Positions 1-8,989 are shown, counted from the first letter of the stretch. The stretch: 64,000 bases of DNA from Saccharobesus litoralis (GCF_003063625.1 NZ_CP026604.1:2954065-3018064); one strand, 5' to 3'. Numbers and translations are program-made. The notes: generated from the letters alone by a model not told the origin.

Positions 1-989
1 ATTAGCAAGGGAGTAACGCCATACATGACATAGTGCGGTAGCTTAGTTTGAGACAAACTAACTAATACAAACACCACCGCAAACCAAATGAGTAAAAAGC
101 GATTTATGGGCTGTTGCCACCAAGCTTTAACTTGACTGATGCCTTTTATTAATAAGCCTGAATACGGTAATAGGATAAGAGGCAATACCAAAACATAATA
201 AAGCCAGCTACCACCATGGCCTTCACGTTCTTGACTGAAGCGTTGAACGTTATGATCCAGTAAAAAGCCTTTAAAGAATTCAATGCCTTGATCTTGATAA
301 ACTAAAACCAGCCAAGGGGAGACCACAATCATTAAAACTAACCAGCCTATGGGATTAGTCACCGCACTTAACCAGAAACGCCATTGTCCTTGGCTGATAA
401 AAAATATAGCCGTTGCGATAAAGGGGATCCCCGCTGCAACCGGCCCTTTAGTTAACAAGCCAAGCGCCAACCAAATGTAAACCCGCAGTAGACAGCTAAA
501 GCGTTTATGTTGTGAATAGCGCCAAATATCAAAGAAAGCCAAACAGATAAATAGGTTTAACCAAGCGTCGGCAATTGCTGCTCGACCAATAACACAGACC
601 CATAAAGTGGTTGCAGTTATTAATAAGGCAAAGCGTGCCGACTCTTTACCCCATTGTTGGTTAGTAAAGCGATAAATTACAATAACCCAAACTGTTGCCG
701 CAATGGCCGATGGCAGGCGAAAAGCAAATTCATTTATGCCAAAAATGGAAACGCTAAGGGCTTGAAACCAGTAACTTAATATAGGTTTATCAAATCGCGG
801 CAGTCCATCAAGGTAGGTTGCTGCGAAATTACCTGAAACCAACATTTCGCGAGTAGCTTCAGAAAATGCACCTTCATCTAAGTCAAATAAAGGCACGCCC
901 CAAATATTAAGAAAAAACGCGATAAAGATAACACCTAGGTACAAGGCGTTATCGAGGGTGAAATAGGGCCAGCGCCGATAATCAAGCAT
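1..989 (-). CDS. ArnT-like family 39 glycosyltransferase (partial, runs off left edge)
   Basis: Read directly from the minus strand: ATG at 987-989, open to base 1, so the C-terminus is missing. About 329 residues are visible. The N-terminus has one membrane segment, then an acidic loop with LFDLDEGAFSEATREM near residues 35-50, the kind of periplasmic Asp/Glu loop that PMT/ArnT-family enzymes use for catalysis. Several hydrophobic helices follow. Family members take a sugar from a polyprenyl phosphate and add it to lipid A or another periplasmic acceptor. It lies 2 bp after the GT2 gene that would make such a donor. The sugar transferred cannot be read from the sequence. Confidence 0.8.
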   Translation of the reverse strand, partial: MLDYRRWPYFTLDNALYLGVIFIAFFLNIWGVPLFDLDEGAFSEATREMLVSGNFAATYLDGLPRFDKPILSYWFQALSVSIFGINEFAFRLPSAIAATVWVIVIYRFTNQQWGKESARFALLITATTLWVCVIGRAAIADAWLNLFICLAFFDIWRYSQHKRFSCLLRVYIWLALGLLTKGPVAAGIPFIATAIFFISQGQWRFWLSAVTNPIGWLVLMIVVSPWLVLVYQDQGIEFFKGFLLDHNVQRFSQEREGHGGSWLYYVLVLPLILLPYSGLLIKGISQVKAWWQQPINRFLLIWFAVVFVLVSLSQTKLPHYVMYGVTPLL

Positions 990-991
990 AC

Positions 992-2029
992 TTATACCGC
1001 TTGGGCTATATTGTTTTTGTCTTCATTATTTTCTGGGTTTGGGGGTGTTGCCACATACCACTGCTCTTGGTTGTTTACCAAGTTTGGCGTACGCAAACTG
1101 TAACCCTTGGCATTGGTGGCGTGAAAAAAGACCCGAGATAACATTTCTGCTAAAACCCCTGTTGTTAAAAATTGCAGTGAAGCAACCAGTAAAAAGATAC
1201 CCACAAAGAACAACGGCCGGTTACCTATGTCTTCACCCAGAATAAATTTAACCGTGGCCATCCAGCTCATTATCAAACCACCAATAGCTCCCATGGTTAA
1301 ACCTAAGTAACCGAAAAAGTGGCCGGGGCGAGCACGAAATTTAAGAAAGAAGAAAACCGCGAGTAAATCCAGTACCACTCTAAAAGTGCGAGAAATACCG
1401 TATTTAGATTCGCCAAACTGACGGGCGTTATGCTTGACTATGGTTTCGCCAATTCGATTGGGTTTGGTAACTGAGGCAACCCACACTGGAATAAAGCGAT
1501 GCATTTCACCAAATAAACGAATTTGCTTAATGACACTGGCGCGATAAGCCTTAAGGCTACAACCATAATCATGCAATTTAACGCCAGTAATGTTAGCGAT
1601 TAAACGATTTGCAATACGCGACGGTATTTTGCGCCATAATAAATTGTCTTTGCGATTTTGCCGCCAGCCTTGCAACATATCTAAGTCGCGCTCTTGCAAT
1701 TCAGTTACCAAGCGAGGGATATCGGCAGGATCGTTTTGTAAATCACCATCCATAGTGACAATAATCTCACCGCGAGCCGCATCAATTCCGGCTTGCATGG
1801 CGGCGGTTTGTCCAAAATTACGTTGTAATTCGATAATACGAACGTGCTCACCCCATTGTTGCTTGGCTTTGTTGAGCTCGTCTAAGGTGTTGTCTGGGCT
1901 ACCATCATCTACACAAATAAGTTCCCATGGCGATGGGTAACTTTCTAAAGCACTGTGTACCGCTTTAACTAGGTGAGTGACGGTTTCTTCTTCTTTATAA
2001 AGGGGGACTACAATGGAGAGCTGGCTCAT
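992..2029 (-). CDS. GT2 polyprenyl-phosphate glycosyltransferase (ArnC/DPM1/GtrB-like)
   Basis: 345 residues. The N-terminal GT-A domain has DDGSPDNT at 41-48 and the nucleotide-sugar/metal motif DGDLQND at 94-100. Two C-terminal membrane segments (about 240-262 and 275-298) are typical of ArnC/GtrB-type enzymes, which load a sugar onto undecaprenyl phosphate at the cytoplasmic face. The gene is 2 bp upstream of the ArnT-like gene and downstream of a flippase-like gene and an epimerase, so the four probably form one lipid-linked sugar pathway. RgtE of rhizobia has a comparable architecture and loads galacturonate. The sugar used here is inferred only. Confidence 0.85.
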   Translation of the reverse strand: MSQLSIVVPLYKEEETVTHLVKAVHSALESYPSPWELICVDDGSPDNTLDELNKAKQQWGEHVRIIELQRNFGQTAAMQAGIDAARGEIIVTMDGDLQNDPADIPRLVTELQERDLDMLQGWRQNRKDNLLWRKIPSRIANRLIANITGVKLHDYGCSLKAYRASVIKQIRLFGEMHRFIPVWVASVTKPNRIGETIVKHNARQFGESKYGISRTFRVVLDLLAVFFFLKFRARPGHFFGYLGLTMGAIGGLIMSWMATVKFILGEDIGNRPLFFVGIFLLVASLQFLTTGVLAEMLSRVFFHATNAKGYSLRTPNLVNNQEQWYVATPPNPENNEDKNNIAQAV

Positions 2030-2189
2030 AAAATGACATCAGAAATTTGATTTATGCTCAGTGTGCGAGCCAAGCATTTAATTGCAATTACAGCCGAGTT
2101 ACTAATTCGGGTAAATCCAATGACAGTATGGTTAAACTAACAACAACAGCGATATATTGTGATTGTTGGAGAGAGCGAGCTTCTATTGT

Positions 2190-3164
2190 TTACGTTGTCG
2201 AAGGGCTGGTTAAACACCGTGTGTAGTAATGATAAAGCTTTACCCACAACCAGCCAAAGCCTGCTGCTAGCATTGCAATAACTAATAGGTACATGTGCAA
2301 CATGACTGCCGCAGCTAACAGCTCGCTGGTTTTAGCTTCTAGCCAAGCGCTGCCTAAAACAAATGCCCCTTCGTATGTTCCTGTACCCGCTAAGCCATGA
2401 ATAGGCAAGACTGACGATAAATCGGCTAATACTATGCTTAAGGTCGCGGTTAAAGGTGATAAGTCGGATACATGTAGAACCAAACCAAGAAATGCCACAA
2501 TTTTAGCAAGCCATATAACATAGGTTGTCAGCACGACTTTATAAAACGGCTTACCTTGCGTGGGTAAGTCAGATAGTGAATTTGCGAGTTTATGTAAAAT
2601 AGTTGGCTTACATTCGGTTAGTAAGGAAACAATGGTTTGTTTAATTCGATTGGCAGCTAATAGCAATAACACAAGGCAAGCTATACATAAGCTTAACCAC
2701 AGCCATTGCTGTAAGCTAGCGAGTAAAATGACAGCCCCAATACTGAGTAAGGCCAATAAGTCTAATAAGCGAAATAACAGTAACATGGTGCTACTGTTGA
2801 AAAGATTGATACGCAAGTGACGTTTCATCAATATAGGAAATGCTAATTCGCCAGCGCGCATGGGTAATAAAATATTGGCAAAATTATGCGCGGTACTAAT
2901 ATGAAACAACACAGGCGAATGATTAAAAGGTAATGAAAAGCCCACTTGAATGCGCACCGCTCGCATTAAATAACTAAATAAACTGAGCAGGCTGAGCCAA
3001 ATGAGTAATCTAACGTCGACTGTTTGCCAATTTAACCACAGGTTTTGCCAGCCGACTTGCCATTCGATAACCGCAAGTGTAACCAGCAATAATAACGCTG
3101 CCAGCAAGGTGCGTATTGTGATTTGGGCCGCTGTTGTTTGTCTGTCGGCGCTGTCTTTAATCAT
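2190..3164 (-). CDS. Flippase-like integral membrane protein (UPF0104 / LPG synthase TM family)
   Basis: The chosen start at 3164 gives ATGA overlap with the upstream epimerase stop, a typical translationally coupled junction. A start 24 bp further upstream is also open but would overlap more. About 324 residues with roughly eight hydrophobic segments and the family-typical HGLAGTGTYEGAFVLG motif in the C-terminal third. The family (YbhN, AglD2, and the membrane part of MprF) includes proteins implicated in moving lipid-linked molecules. Its place between the epimerase and two glycosyltransferases suggests it flips or helps handle the sugar lipid. No catalytic LPG synthase domain is present. 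Confidence 0.75.
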   Translation of the reverse strand: MIKDSADRQTTAAQITIRTLLAALLLLVTLAVIEWQVGWQNLWLNWQTVDVRLLIWLSLLSLFSYLMRAVRIQVGFSLPFNHSPVLFHISTAHNFANILLPMRAGELAFPILMKRHLRINLFNSSTMLLLFRLLDLLALLSIGAVILLASLQQWLWLSLCIACLVLLLLAANRIKQTIVSLLTECKPTILHKLANSLSDLPTQGKPFYKVVLTTYVIWLAKIVAFLGLVLHVSDLSPLTATLSIVLADLSSVLPIHGLAGTGTYEGAFVLGSAWLEAKTSELLAAAVMLHMYLLVIAMLAAGFGWLWVKLYHYYTRCLTSPSTT

Positions 3165-4135
3165 GCCTGATAATAATCTCGGTACCAATCAACAAACTTA
3201 GCGACACCCGTTTGCAGATCCATACTGGGTTTATAGTTTAATTCTTGTGCAAGTTGGCTGGTGTCGGCCCATGTGCGATAGACATCGCCAGCTTGCATCG
3301 GCATCAAATTTTTAATGGCTTGTTTATCTAATGCTTGTTCAATTGCATTAACAAAATCCAGCAGTTTAACTGGCGAACCGTTGCCAATATTGTATAAACG
3401 ATAAAGTTCGTGTCCCGTTTCTTTGTTTGGAATATGGCTTGCAACTCGCAATACACCTTCAACTATATCGTCTATATAGGTGAAATCTCGCGCTAAATTC
3501 CCTTCATTATATATATCGATAGGCTGGCCATTTAAAATGGCTTTGGTGAATTTGAATAACGCCATATCGGGACGTCCCCAAGGGCCATAGACAGTAAAAA
3601 ATCTAAGTCCGGATATGGGTATCGCAAATAGGTGAGCATAAGTATGAGCCATGAGTTCGTTTGAGCGTTTAGTTGCCGCGTAAAACGAAACTGGCTTATC
3701 GACTCTGTCTGCGGTGGAAAATGGCAGGCTATCATTTAAACCATAAACAGAGCTGGAAGATGCATACACTAAATGTTTAACTTGTGTATGGCGACAACCT
3801 TCTAATATGGCTAAGTGGCCAAGTAAATTGGCGTCAGCATAGGCGTAAGGGTTGTCAATTGAATATCTTACGCCGGCTTGCGCAGCTAAATGAATGACAA
3901 TGTCAAACCGCTGTTCGGCAAATAAGTCGGCCATTGCGTCTCGGTCTGCTATATCTAATTTGATAAAGACAAAGGAATCAAACGATTTGAGTTGTGCCAA
4001 GCGAGACTCTTTGAGCGTAACTGGATAATAATTGTTTAAGTTGTCAATGCCGACAACTTGATGTCCTTGCTTTAACAATTGCTGGGCGCAATGAAATCCT
4101 ATAAAACCGGCGGCCCCAGTGACTAAATATTTCAA
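3161..4135 (-). CDS. NAD-dependent nucleotide-sugar epimerase, UDP-glucuronate 4-epimerase-like
   Basis: 324 residues of the extended SDR family. NAD-binding TGAAGFIG lies at 6-13, the catalytic pair at Tyr152/Lys156 (YAATK), and SSSSVYG at about 126-132. AQAGVRYSIDNP and the TVYGPWGRPDMA stretch are characteristic of UDP-glucuronate 4-epimerases (CapI/Uge/LpsL type), which make UDP-galacturonate. Length is slightly below the usual 330-340. It is the first gene of the minus-strand cassette and overlaps the next by 4 bp. Activity as a UDP-GlcNAc or UDP-Glc epimerase is less likely from the motifs but not excluded. Confidence 0.82.
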   Translation of the reverse strand: MKYLVTGAAGFIGFHCAQQLLKQGHQVVGIDNLNNYYPVTLKESRLAQLKSFDSFVFIKLDIADRDAMADLFAEQRFDIVIHLAAQAGVRYSIDNPYAYADANLLGHLAILEGCRHTQVKHLVYASSSSVYGLNDSLPFSTADRVDKPVSFYAATKRSNELMAHTYAHLFAIPISGLRFFTVYGPWGRPDMALFKFTKAILNGQPIDIYNEGNLARDFTYIDDIVEGVLRVASHIPNKETGHELYRLYNIGNGSPVKLLDFVNAIEQALDKQAIKNLMPMQAGDVYRTWADTSQLAQELNYKPSMDLQTGVAKFVDWYRDYYQA

Positions 4136-4372
4136 ATTTTGTACTCAGCTTAAGCTTACTTTTGTGTAATTCCACTAAAGCAATCCAACATATATTAGAT
4201 AAGTAAAATAGGGTTGAGGTGTGACTGTGAATTTGCATTTAAGCGAATAATCGATGACGTATCGTTTGCAATTTAATGACAAGCTCAGAGGGGAGAATGA
4301 TTAGTAAGCTTGCATCGTGATGCTAAACGTTGGTATAGCAAGTTGGCACAGCAAACTTGTCACGATAAAATG

Positions 4373-4400
4373 CGCTTAGTTCTTCACTAAGCGTTTTTTA
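4373..4400 (+). terminator. Rho-independent terminator abutting the next gene's start
   Basis: An 8-bp perfect stem (4373-4380 with 4386-4393), loop TCTTC, followed by TTTTTTAT. It points along the plus strand, yet no plus-strand gene lies upstream; the TTG start of the deacetylase gene is only 5 bp beyond. It may end a short RNA (see findings) or attenuate the following gene. Confidence 0.75.
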
Positions 4401-4404
4401 TATT

Positions 4405-5310
4405 TTGATCCCACTTGTTACCAATCCTGTCTATTCCTATCCATTTCCGCACAAACATCGTTTTCCAATGGAAAAGTTTGCTTTGTTGCATGCTTACCTG
4501 CAAGAAAAAGGCTTAGCAACGCGCGCCAATACGTTTCGACCCGGCAAAGCTAAAATGGAGTTGTTGGCATTAGGCCATTGTCCTGATTATTTGCAGCGCT
4601 TTTGTTTTAACCAGCAATCTGATAAAGAAGTGCGCCGAATGGGATTGCCATGGAGCGAAGGGTTAGTTAAACGTACATTAATTTCGCCCAACGGTACTTT
4701 TTTAACTGCGCAGTTGGCGTTAAAGCATGGTATCGCTTGCCATTTAGCCGGCGGCACGCATCATGCTCATTACGATTTTGCTTCTGGCTTTTGTATTTTG
4801 AATGACTTGGCGGTGACAGCAAAAGCGATGTTAGCGTTGGGCAAAGTAAAGCGGGTGCTTATTTTTGATTGCGATGTTCATCAAGGCGACGGTACAGCGA
4901 CTATTTTGCAAGATGAACCAGCCATTTTTACCTGTTCGATCCACTGCGATAAAAACTTTCCCGCCCGTAAAGCTAACAGTGATTTAGATGTCGAAATTGC
5001 CAAAGGGGCTGCGGATGATGACTACCTGCAAGCCGTAAATGATACTTTGCACACTTTACTACAAGAGTTTAAACCAGATTTAGTTTTGTATGATGCTGGG
5101 GTTGATATATATCAGCGAGATCCGCTTGGCTTATTAAATATTAGCTGGCAGGGCATACAAAAACGCGATCAGCTCGTATTGCAGTTATGCAAACAGCATT
5201 CTATACCTACGGCTACTGTTATTGGTGGCGGCTATGACGACGACCGACATGCTCTAGCCAAGCGCCATGCCATTCATGTTGAGCAAGCTTTTCAACTTTA
5301 TACTGCCTAG
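4405..5310 (+). CDS. Histone deacetylase-superfamily (AcuC/HDAC-like) hydrolase
   Basis: 301 residues. Signature elements of zinc-dependent arginase-fold deacetylases are visible: the paired histidines in GGTHHAH (119-120), zinc ligands in FDCDVHQGDG (Asp157, His159), and DAGVDIYQRDPLG carrying the third Asp. Bacterial members deacetylate small molecules, acetyl-CoA synthetase or polyamines; the substrate is unknown here. The start is a TTG: family proteins usually begin M-I-P-L-V and this reading preserves that. No clear Shine-Dalgarno is present, because an intrinsic terminator ends 4 bp upstream. Confidence 0.88.
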   Translation: MIPLVTNPVYSYPFPHKHRFPMEKFALLHAYLQEKGLATRANTFRPGKAKMELLALGHCPDYLQRFCFNQQSDKEVRRMGLPWSEGLVKRTLISPNGTFLTAQLALKHGIACHLAGGTHHAHYDFASGFCILNDLAVTAKAMLALGKVKRVLIFDCDVHQGDGTATILQDEPAIFTCSIHCDKNFPARKANSDLDVEIAKGAADDDYLQAVNDTLHTLLQEFKPDLVLYDAGVDIYQRDPLGLLNISWQGIQKRDQLVLQLCKQHSIPTATVIGGGYDDDRHALAKRHAIHVEQAFQLYTA

Positions 5311-5465
5311 TCATTATGTTTTCAATCTCAGCCTTCATAATTTATATGACATTTCGATGAAGATAGCCGCTACTAGCTGCAAGTAATCCAATTTTAATCT
5401 TTTGGTCAATTAATCGTCATTATCTCTGATCAAGCTAGTTGTCAAAACACAGAGTGAGTCTGACA

Positions 5466-6272
5466 ATGGCAAGAGTAACAAAACGTTTTAATGCCGTATG
5501 GCTGTCCGATATCCATTTGGGATGTAAAGATTGTAAAGCAGAGTTTCTACTGGATTTCTTAGACAAAGTTGAGGCAGATGTAATTTATTTGGCTGGCGAT
5601 ATTGTCGATTTTTGGGCGCTTGAAAAACGCTTCCATTGGCCAGATTCGCATAATCAGTTAGCGTACAAGTTAATTGATATTGCTCGTAGCGGCACTAAGG
5701 TGATTTATGTGCCGGGTAATCATGATGAGAAAGTGCGTAAATATGTCGGCATGACCTTTTCTGATGTTGAAATTCACCGAGAATATATTCATGAAACAGC
5801 CGAAGGAAAACGCTTAGTTATCTCGCACGGAGATGATTTTGACGGAGAAGTTTGTTTAGGTAAGTTTCACGAATTTGTTGGCGATGTGATGTATGACTTT
5901 TTACTGTATTTAAACCGCTGGTGTTATCGCATTCGCAGTAAATTTGGATTTGGTTACTGGTCGCTAGCCGGTTACATAAAAAGTCATGTCAAAGGGGCTA
6001 ACGAGGCGATAGAGCGGTTTAAACACGCCGCAGTTAAATACGCAAAAGACAAAGGCGTTGACGGCATTGTTTGTGGTCATATTCATCAGCCTGACTTAGA
6101 AGAGATTGATGGCACGTTATACTGTAATGATGGCGACTGGTTAGAAAACTGCACTGTACTGGTTGAAAATCATGATGGTTCGTTGGAGTTACTGTATTGG
6201 ACTGAACAGGTACGAAGCTTAAGTCAGTATGCAAACAAGCCCGTGCTTATTCCTAGCCAGCGAGCGGCATAA
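5466..6272 (+). CDS. Calcineurin-like phosphoesterase, UDP-2,3-diacylglucosamine diphosphatase-like
   Basis: 268 residues from the ATG at 5466; an in-frame TTG at 5439 would add nine residues without better support. All metallophosphoesterase blocks are present in order: SDIHLG, GDIVDFW, GNHDE, SHGDDFDG and GHIHQPD. The relation is to the LpxH-like group of large phosphoesterases rather than canonical LpxH, so lipid A precursor cleavage is a family-level guess. The neighbour downstream is a membrane-lipid acyltransferase. A strong hairpin follows the stop. Confidence 0.8.
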   Translation: MARVTKRFNAVWLSDIHLGCKDCKAEFLLDFLDKVEADVIYLAGDIVDFWALEKRFHWPDSHNQLAYKLIDIARSGTKVIYVPGNHDEKVRKYVGMTFSDVEIHREYIHETAEGKRLVISHGDDFDGEVCLGKFHEFVGDVMYDFLLYLNRWCYRIRSKFGFGYWSLAGYIKSHVKGANEAIERFKHAAVKYAKDKGVDGIVCGHIHQPDLEEIDGTLYCNDGDWLENCTVLVENHDGSLELLYWTEQVRSLSQYANKPVLIPSQRAA

Positions 6273-6326
6273 TATAGTCTTGGTCTTCAGTTTCTAAAGC
6301 CCTATCGTTTTATCTCTTGTAGCGCT

Positions 6327-6364
6327 TCACGGCTTGTATTGGCCAAGCCGTGAGGGATTTTATT
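6327..6364 (+). terminator. Rho-independent terminator after phosphoesterase gene
   Basis: Ten-bp perfect stem TCACGGCTTG (6327-6336) with CAAGCCGTGA (6344-6353), 7-nt loop, then GGGATTTTATT. Separates the phosphoesterase gene from the acyltransferase gene. Confidence 0.75.
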
Positions 6365-6471
6365 GAGCAATGGATGACACAAAACTGCCATAAAAATAAC
6401 CACGTATCGTAACAAAAAATCCATACATTCCATTCGGTAATCTTATTGTTATATTATTGGTTGGAAAATCT

Positions 6472-8190
6472 ATGTTCAGTGTCGATCAAGTCATTAAACA
6501 AACTTACCCTCAGCTCGAGCAACGACCTATGTTTGGTTCGATTGCTAAGCGTGTGTTGCGTGGCTTATTGCATGAAAAAGACTTTGTCGAGTTTGGTGAG
6601 CAATACCCGCACTTAACGGGGTTAGACTTCGTAGAGCAGGTGCTTGAGAAGTTTGAATTTACTTATACTATTCGCGATAAAGAGCTTGAACGTATTCCGG
6701 CAACTGGTCGCTGTGTCATTATTGCTAATCATCCTATTGGTACGCTTGACGGTTTAGCGTTAATTAAACTCGTGAGTGAGGTGCGCAAAGACTTCAAGGT
6801 CGTCGCTAACCAAGTATTAATGGCAATCGAACCGCTGCATAGTTTGTTATTACCCGTTAATAATATGAATGGCGGCACCCCGAAAGAAAATATTCAACGT
6901 ATTCAGGATTATTTATCCAACGAAGGGGTTGTCATTATATTTCCGGCGGGCGAAGTTTCGCGTTTAGGCCCGAGCGGGGTTAAAGATGGCGACTGGCGTG
7001 GCGGATTTTTGCGTATGGCAACAGCGGCGCAGGCACCGATTTTACCTATTTATGTTAATGGTAAAAACTCTCCGTTATTTTATGGCTTGTCGGCAATTTG
7101 TAAGCCGCTGTCAACTATGCTGCTGGTAAAGGAAATGTTTAAGCAACAATCAAAAACCTTACCGATGCGCATTGGTGAGTTGATCCCTTACGAAAGCTAT
7201 CGTTCATTGCCTGTTAGTAATAAAGAGAAAGTAAGGATTTTTCGTCGCCATTTATATCGGATCGCCAAAAAGAAAAAACCATTATTTGTCACGCAAAGTG
7301 CTATTGCTCATCCTGAACCCCGTCAAGAGTTAAAAACGGCCATCGAAGAATGTGAGCACATAGGTGCGACAGCCGACAATAAGCAAATATATTTATATCA
7401 ATATCAAGGCAGCTCGCCCATTATGCGCGAGATTGGCCGCTTACGAGAAGTTGCATTTCGCGCAGTTGGTGAAGGCTCTGGTTTGCGTCGCGACGTTGAC
7501 CGTTATGATTCTTATTATGAACACTTAATACTGTGGGACGCTAACGATTTAGAGATTGTTGGTGCATACCGATTAGGTGATACTGCCCGCATATTAGCTA
7601 ATGGTAATAAGCTTTACACCGAAACCTTATTTAATTACCAACACGGTATGCAAAAGTATTTTGACCAAGGGTTGGAGTTAGGGCGCAGTTTTGTTCAACC
7701 GCGTTATTGGGGTAAACGTAGTTTAGATTACCTTTGGTATGGAATTGGCGCTTATTTGGTTAAGAACCCGCAAATTCGCTATATGTTTGGTCCAGTGAGT
7801 ATTAGTGATGCTTTGCCCAAAGCCGCTAAGGACTTATTGGTTTATTTTTATAATTTACACTTTAGTGATGACAGTGTTGAATTAGCCCGCTCTAAAATTC
7901 CGTATGATTTACCTAAAGACTTTGCGGAAAATATTCAAGCGCAAATAACAGGGCAAGATTACAAAGCCGATTTTATGGCGTTAAAAGACTTACTTGCCAA
8001 TATGGGCTGTAATGTACCGACGCTTTACAAGCAATATAGTGAAGTGTGCGAACCTGGCGGTGTGCAGTTTTTAGATTTTAATGTCGATCCAGATTTTAAT
8101 GATTGCGTTGATGGCTTAGTGCTAGTGGACACGCAAATGTTAAAAGCAAAAAAACGCGCCCGTTATATGGCAGGAGCCGCGGATTTATAA
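6472..8190 (+). CDS. Fused lysophospholipid acyltransferase + GNAT-like acyltransferase (OlsF-like ornithine lipid synthase candidate)
   Basis: 572 residues from the ATG at 6472, preceded by TTGGAAA; a TTG 15 bp earlier is less likely. The N-terminal half is a PlsC-type acyltransferase with NHPIGTLDG (catalytic H-x4-D) near residues 86-94 and FPAGEVSRLG. The C-terminal half (about 320-560) resembles the OlsB/hemolysin-type GNAT acyltransferase domain: REVAFRAVGEGSG, a YDSYYEHLILWD stretch and VGAYRLG. This two-domain order matches OlsF of Serratia, in which one protein makes ornithine lipid from ornithine and two acyl-ACPs. Function is inferred from architecture; ornithine use is untested. 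Confidence 0.75.
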   Translation: MFSVDQVIKQTYPQLEQRPMFGSIAKRVLRGLLHEKDFVEFGEQYPHLTGLDFVEQVLEKFEFTYTIRDKELERIPATGRCVIIANHPIGTLDGLALIKLVSEVRKDFKVVANQVLMAIEPLHSLLLPVNNMNGGTPKENIQRIQDYLSNEGVVIIFPAGEVSRLGPSGVKDGDWRGGFLRMATAAQAPILPIYVNGKNSPLFYGLSAICKPLSTMLLVKEMFKQQSKTLPMRIGELIPYESYRSLPVSNKEKVRIFRRHLYRIAKKKKPLFVTQSAIAHPEPRQELKTAIEECEHIGATADNKQIYLYQYQGSSPIMREIGRLREVAFRAVGEGSGLRRDVDRYDSYYEHLILWDANDLEIVGAYRLGDTARILANGNKLYTETLFNYQHGMQKYFDQGLELGRSFVQPRYWGKRSLDYLWYGIGAYLVKNPQIRYMFGPVSISDALPKAAKDLLVYFYNLHFSDDSVELARSKIPYDLPKDFAENIQAQITGQDYKADFMALKDLLANMGCNVPTLYKQYSEVCEPGGVQFLDFNVDPDFNDCVDGLVLVDTQMLKAKKRARYMAGAADL

Positions 8191-8237
8191 ACGACGGATT
8201 AGTGCCTCTTTTAACGTTTCTTGTTACGCAATCACAG

Positions 8238-8265
8238 CGCGCCTTATGGCGCGTTTGTTGTTTTT
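8238..8265 (+). terminator. Rho-independent terminator after OlsF-like gene
   Basis: CGCGCC (8238-8243), loop TTAT, GGCGCG (8248-8253), then TTTGTTGTTTTT. Confidence 0.8.
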
Positions 8266-8319
8266 ACGCCACAATAACTGACTTCAATCACATCAAATTT
8301 AATAAGGTTGCTAACGCAG

Positions 8320-8706
8320 ATGAATGCGCAACAAGCTGAAGTTTATCTACTCAGTAAACCCGAATCTTCAATCGATTATCCGTTTGGTGACGAGGTTAAG
8401 GTTTTCAAAGTCAAAGGCAAAATGTTTGCTACTTTGGCGATTGGTAAAATGGGCAAGGGTGATGATGAAGGTAAGCAAGATTGGTGGATGAATTTAAAAT
8501 GTGATCCCAATGAAGCCTTTGCGTTGCGTGATTTATTTGAGGCGGTTATCCCTGGTTATCATATGAATAAAAAACATTGGAATACGGTAATTCTTAACGG
8601 CAGCATACCCGTTGGTGAAATTGAGCGTATGATAGATAATTCATTTAGCTTGGTGGTGAGTAAATTGAGCAAAAAAGATCAAAAATCGATTTTACTTCAT
8701 CTGTAG
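8320..8706 (+). CDS. MmcQ/YjbR family protein
   Basis: 128 residues from the ATG at 8320; a TTG at 8308 would add four. It has the compact YjbR/CyaY-like fold signature: an N-terminal SKPESSIDYPFGDEVKVFKV segment, a central LKCDPNEAFALRD block and the HMNKKHWNTV motif. E. coli YjbR has a double-wing DNA-binding-like structure, but no firm role is known. It follows a terminator and faces the minus-strand toxin gene 14 bp past its stop, so it is probably a single-gene unit. Confidence 0.82.
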   Translation: MNAQQAEVYLLSKPESSIDYPFGDEVKVFKVKGKMFATLAIGKMGKGDDEGKQDWWMNLKCDPNEAFALRDLFEAVIPGYHMNKKHWNTVILNGSIPVGEIERMIDNSFSLVVSKLSKKDQKSILLHL

Positions 8707-8719
8707 TTTTGTGCTGCCT

Positions 8720-8989
8720 TTATCGATAGAGATCATGATCACCAACATCAATTAAAAGAATCTTGCCGTCTTCTAAAAATTGAAGAGTGAGTAGAACTCG
8801 ATACTTCATATTAATAGAGATTGAATGACAATTTTTGCTTTTTATTTCATGTAGTCTGAGTGATGGATGATTGTGGTTTAAACTTAATAGTTGAAGTGAT
8901 TTTGTATATTGATTAATTAATTCAGGATGCTTTTTAAAAAACTTTTTCTCTCGCTTTTGGTAACTTAGTGGGCGAATTATTTTTGGCAC
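8720..8989 (-). CDS. RelE/ParE-superfamily toxin
   Basis: 89 residues, basic N-terminus, with the pattern of RelE/YafQ-like mRNA interferases: KKFFKKHPEL in the first helix, LRLHEIKSKNCHSISINMKYRVLL in the central sheet, and a terminal DVGDHDLYR. In this superfamily the C-terminal His/Tyr/Arg often contribute to catalysis, and His86, Tyr88 and Arg89 sit there. It lies 9 bp downstream of a Phd/YefM-like antitoxin gene, the usual order for these pairs. Ribosome-dependent cleavage is known for the family and inferred here; gyrase poisoning (ParE) is the alternative. Confidence 0.82.
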   Translation of the reverse strand: MPKIIRPLSYQKREKKFFKKHPELINQYTKSLQLLSLNHNHPSLRLHEIKSKNCHSISINMKYRVLLTLQFLEDGKILLIDVGDHDLYR

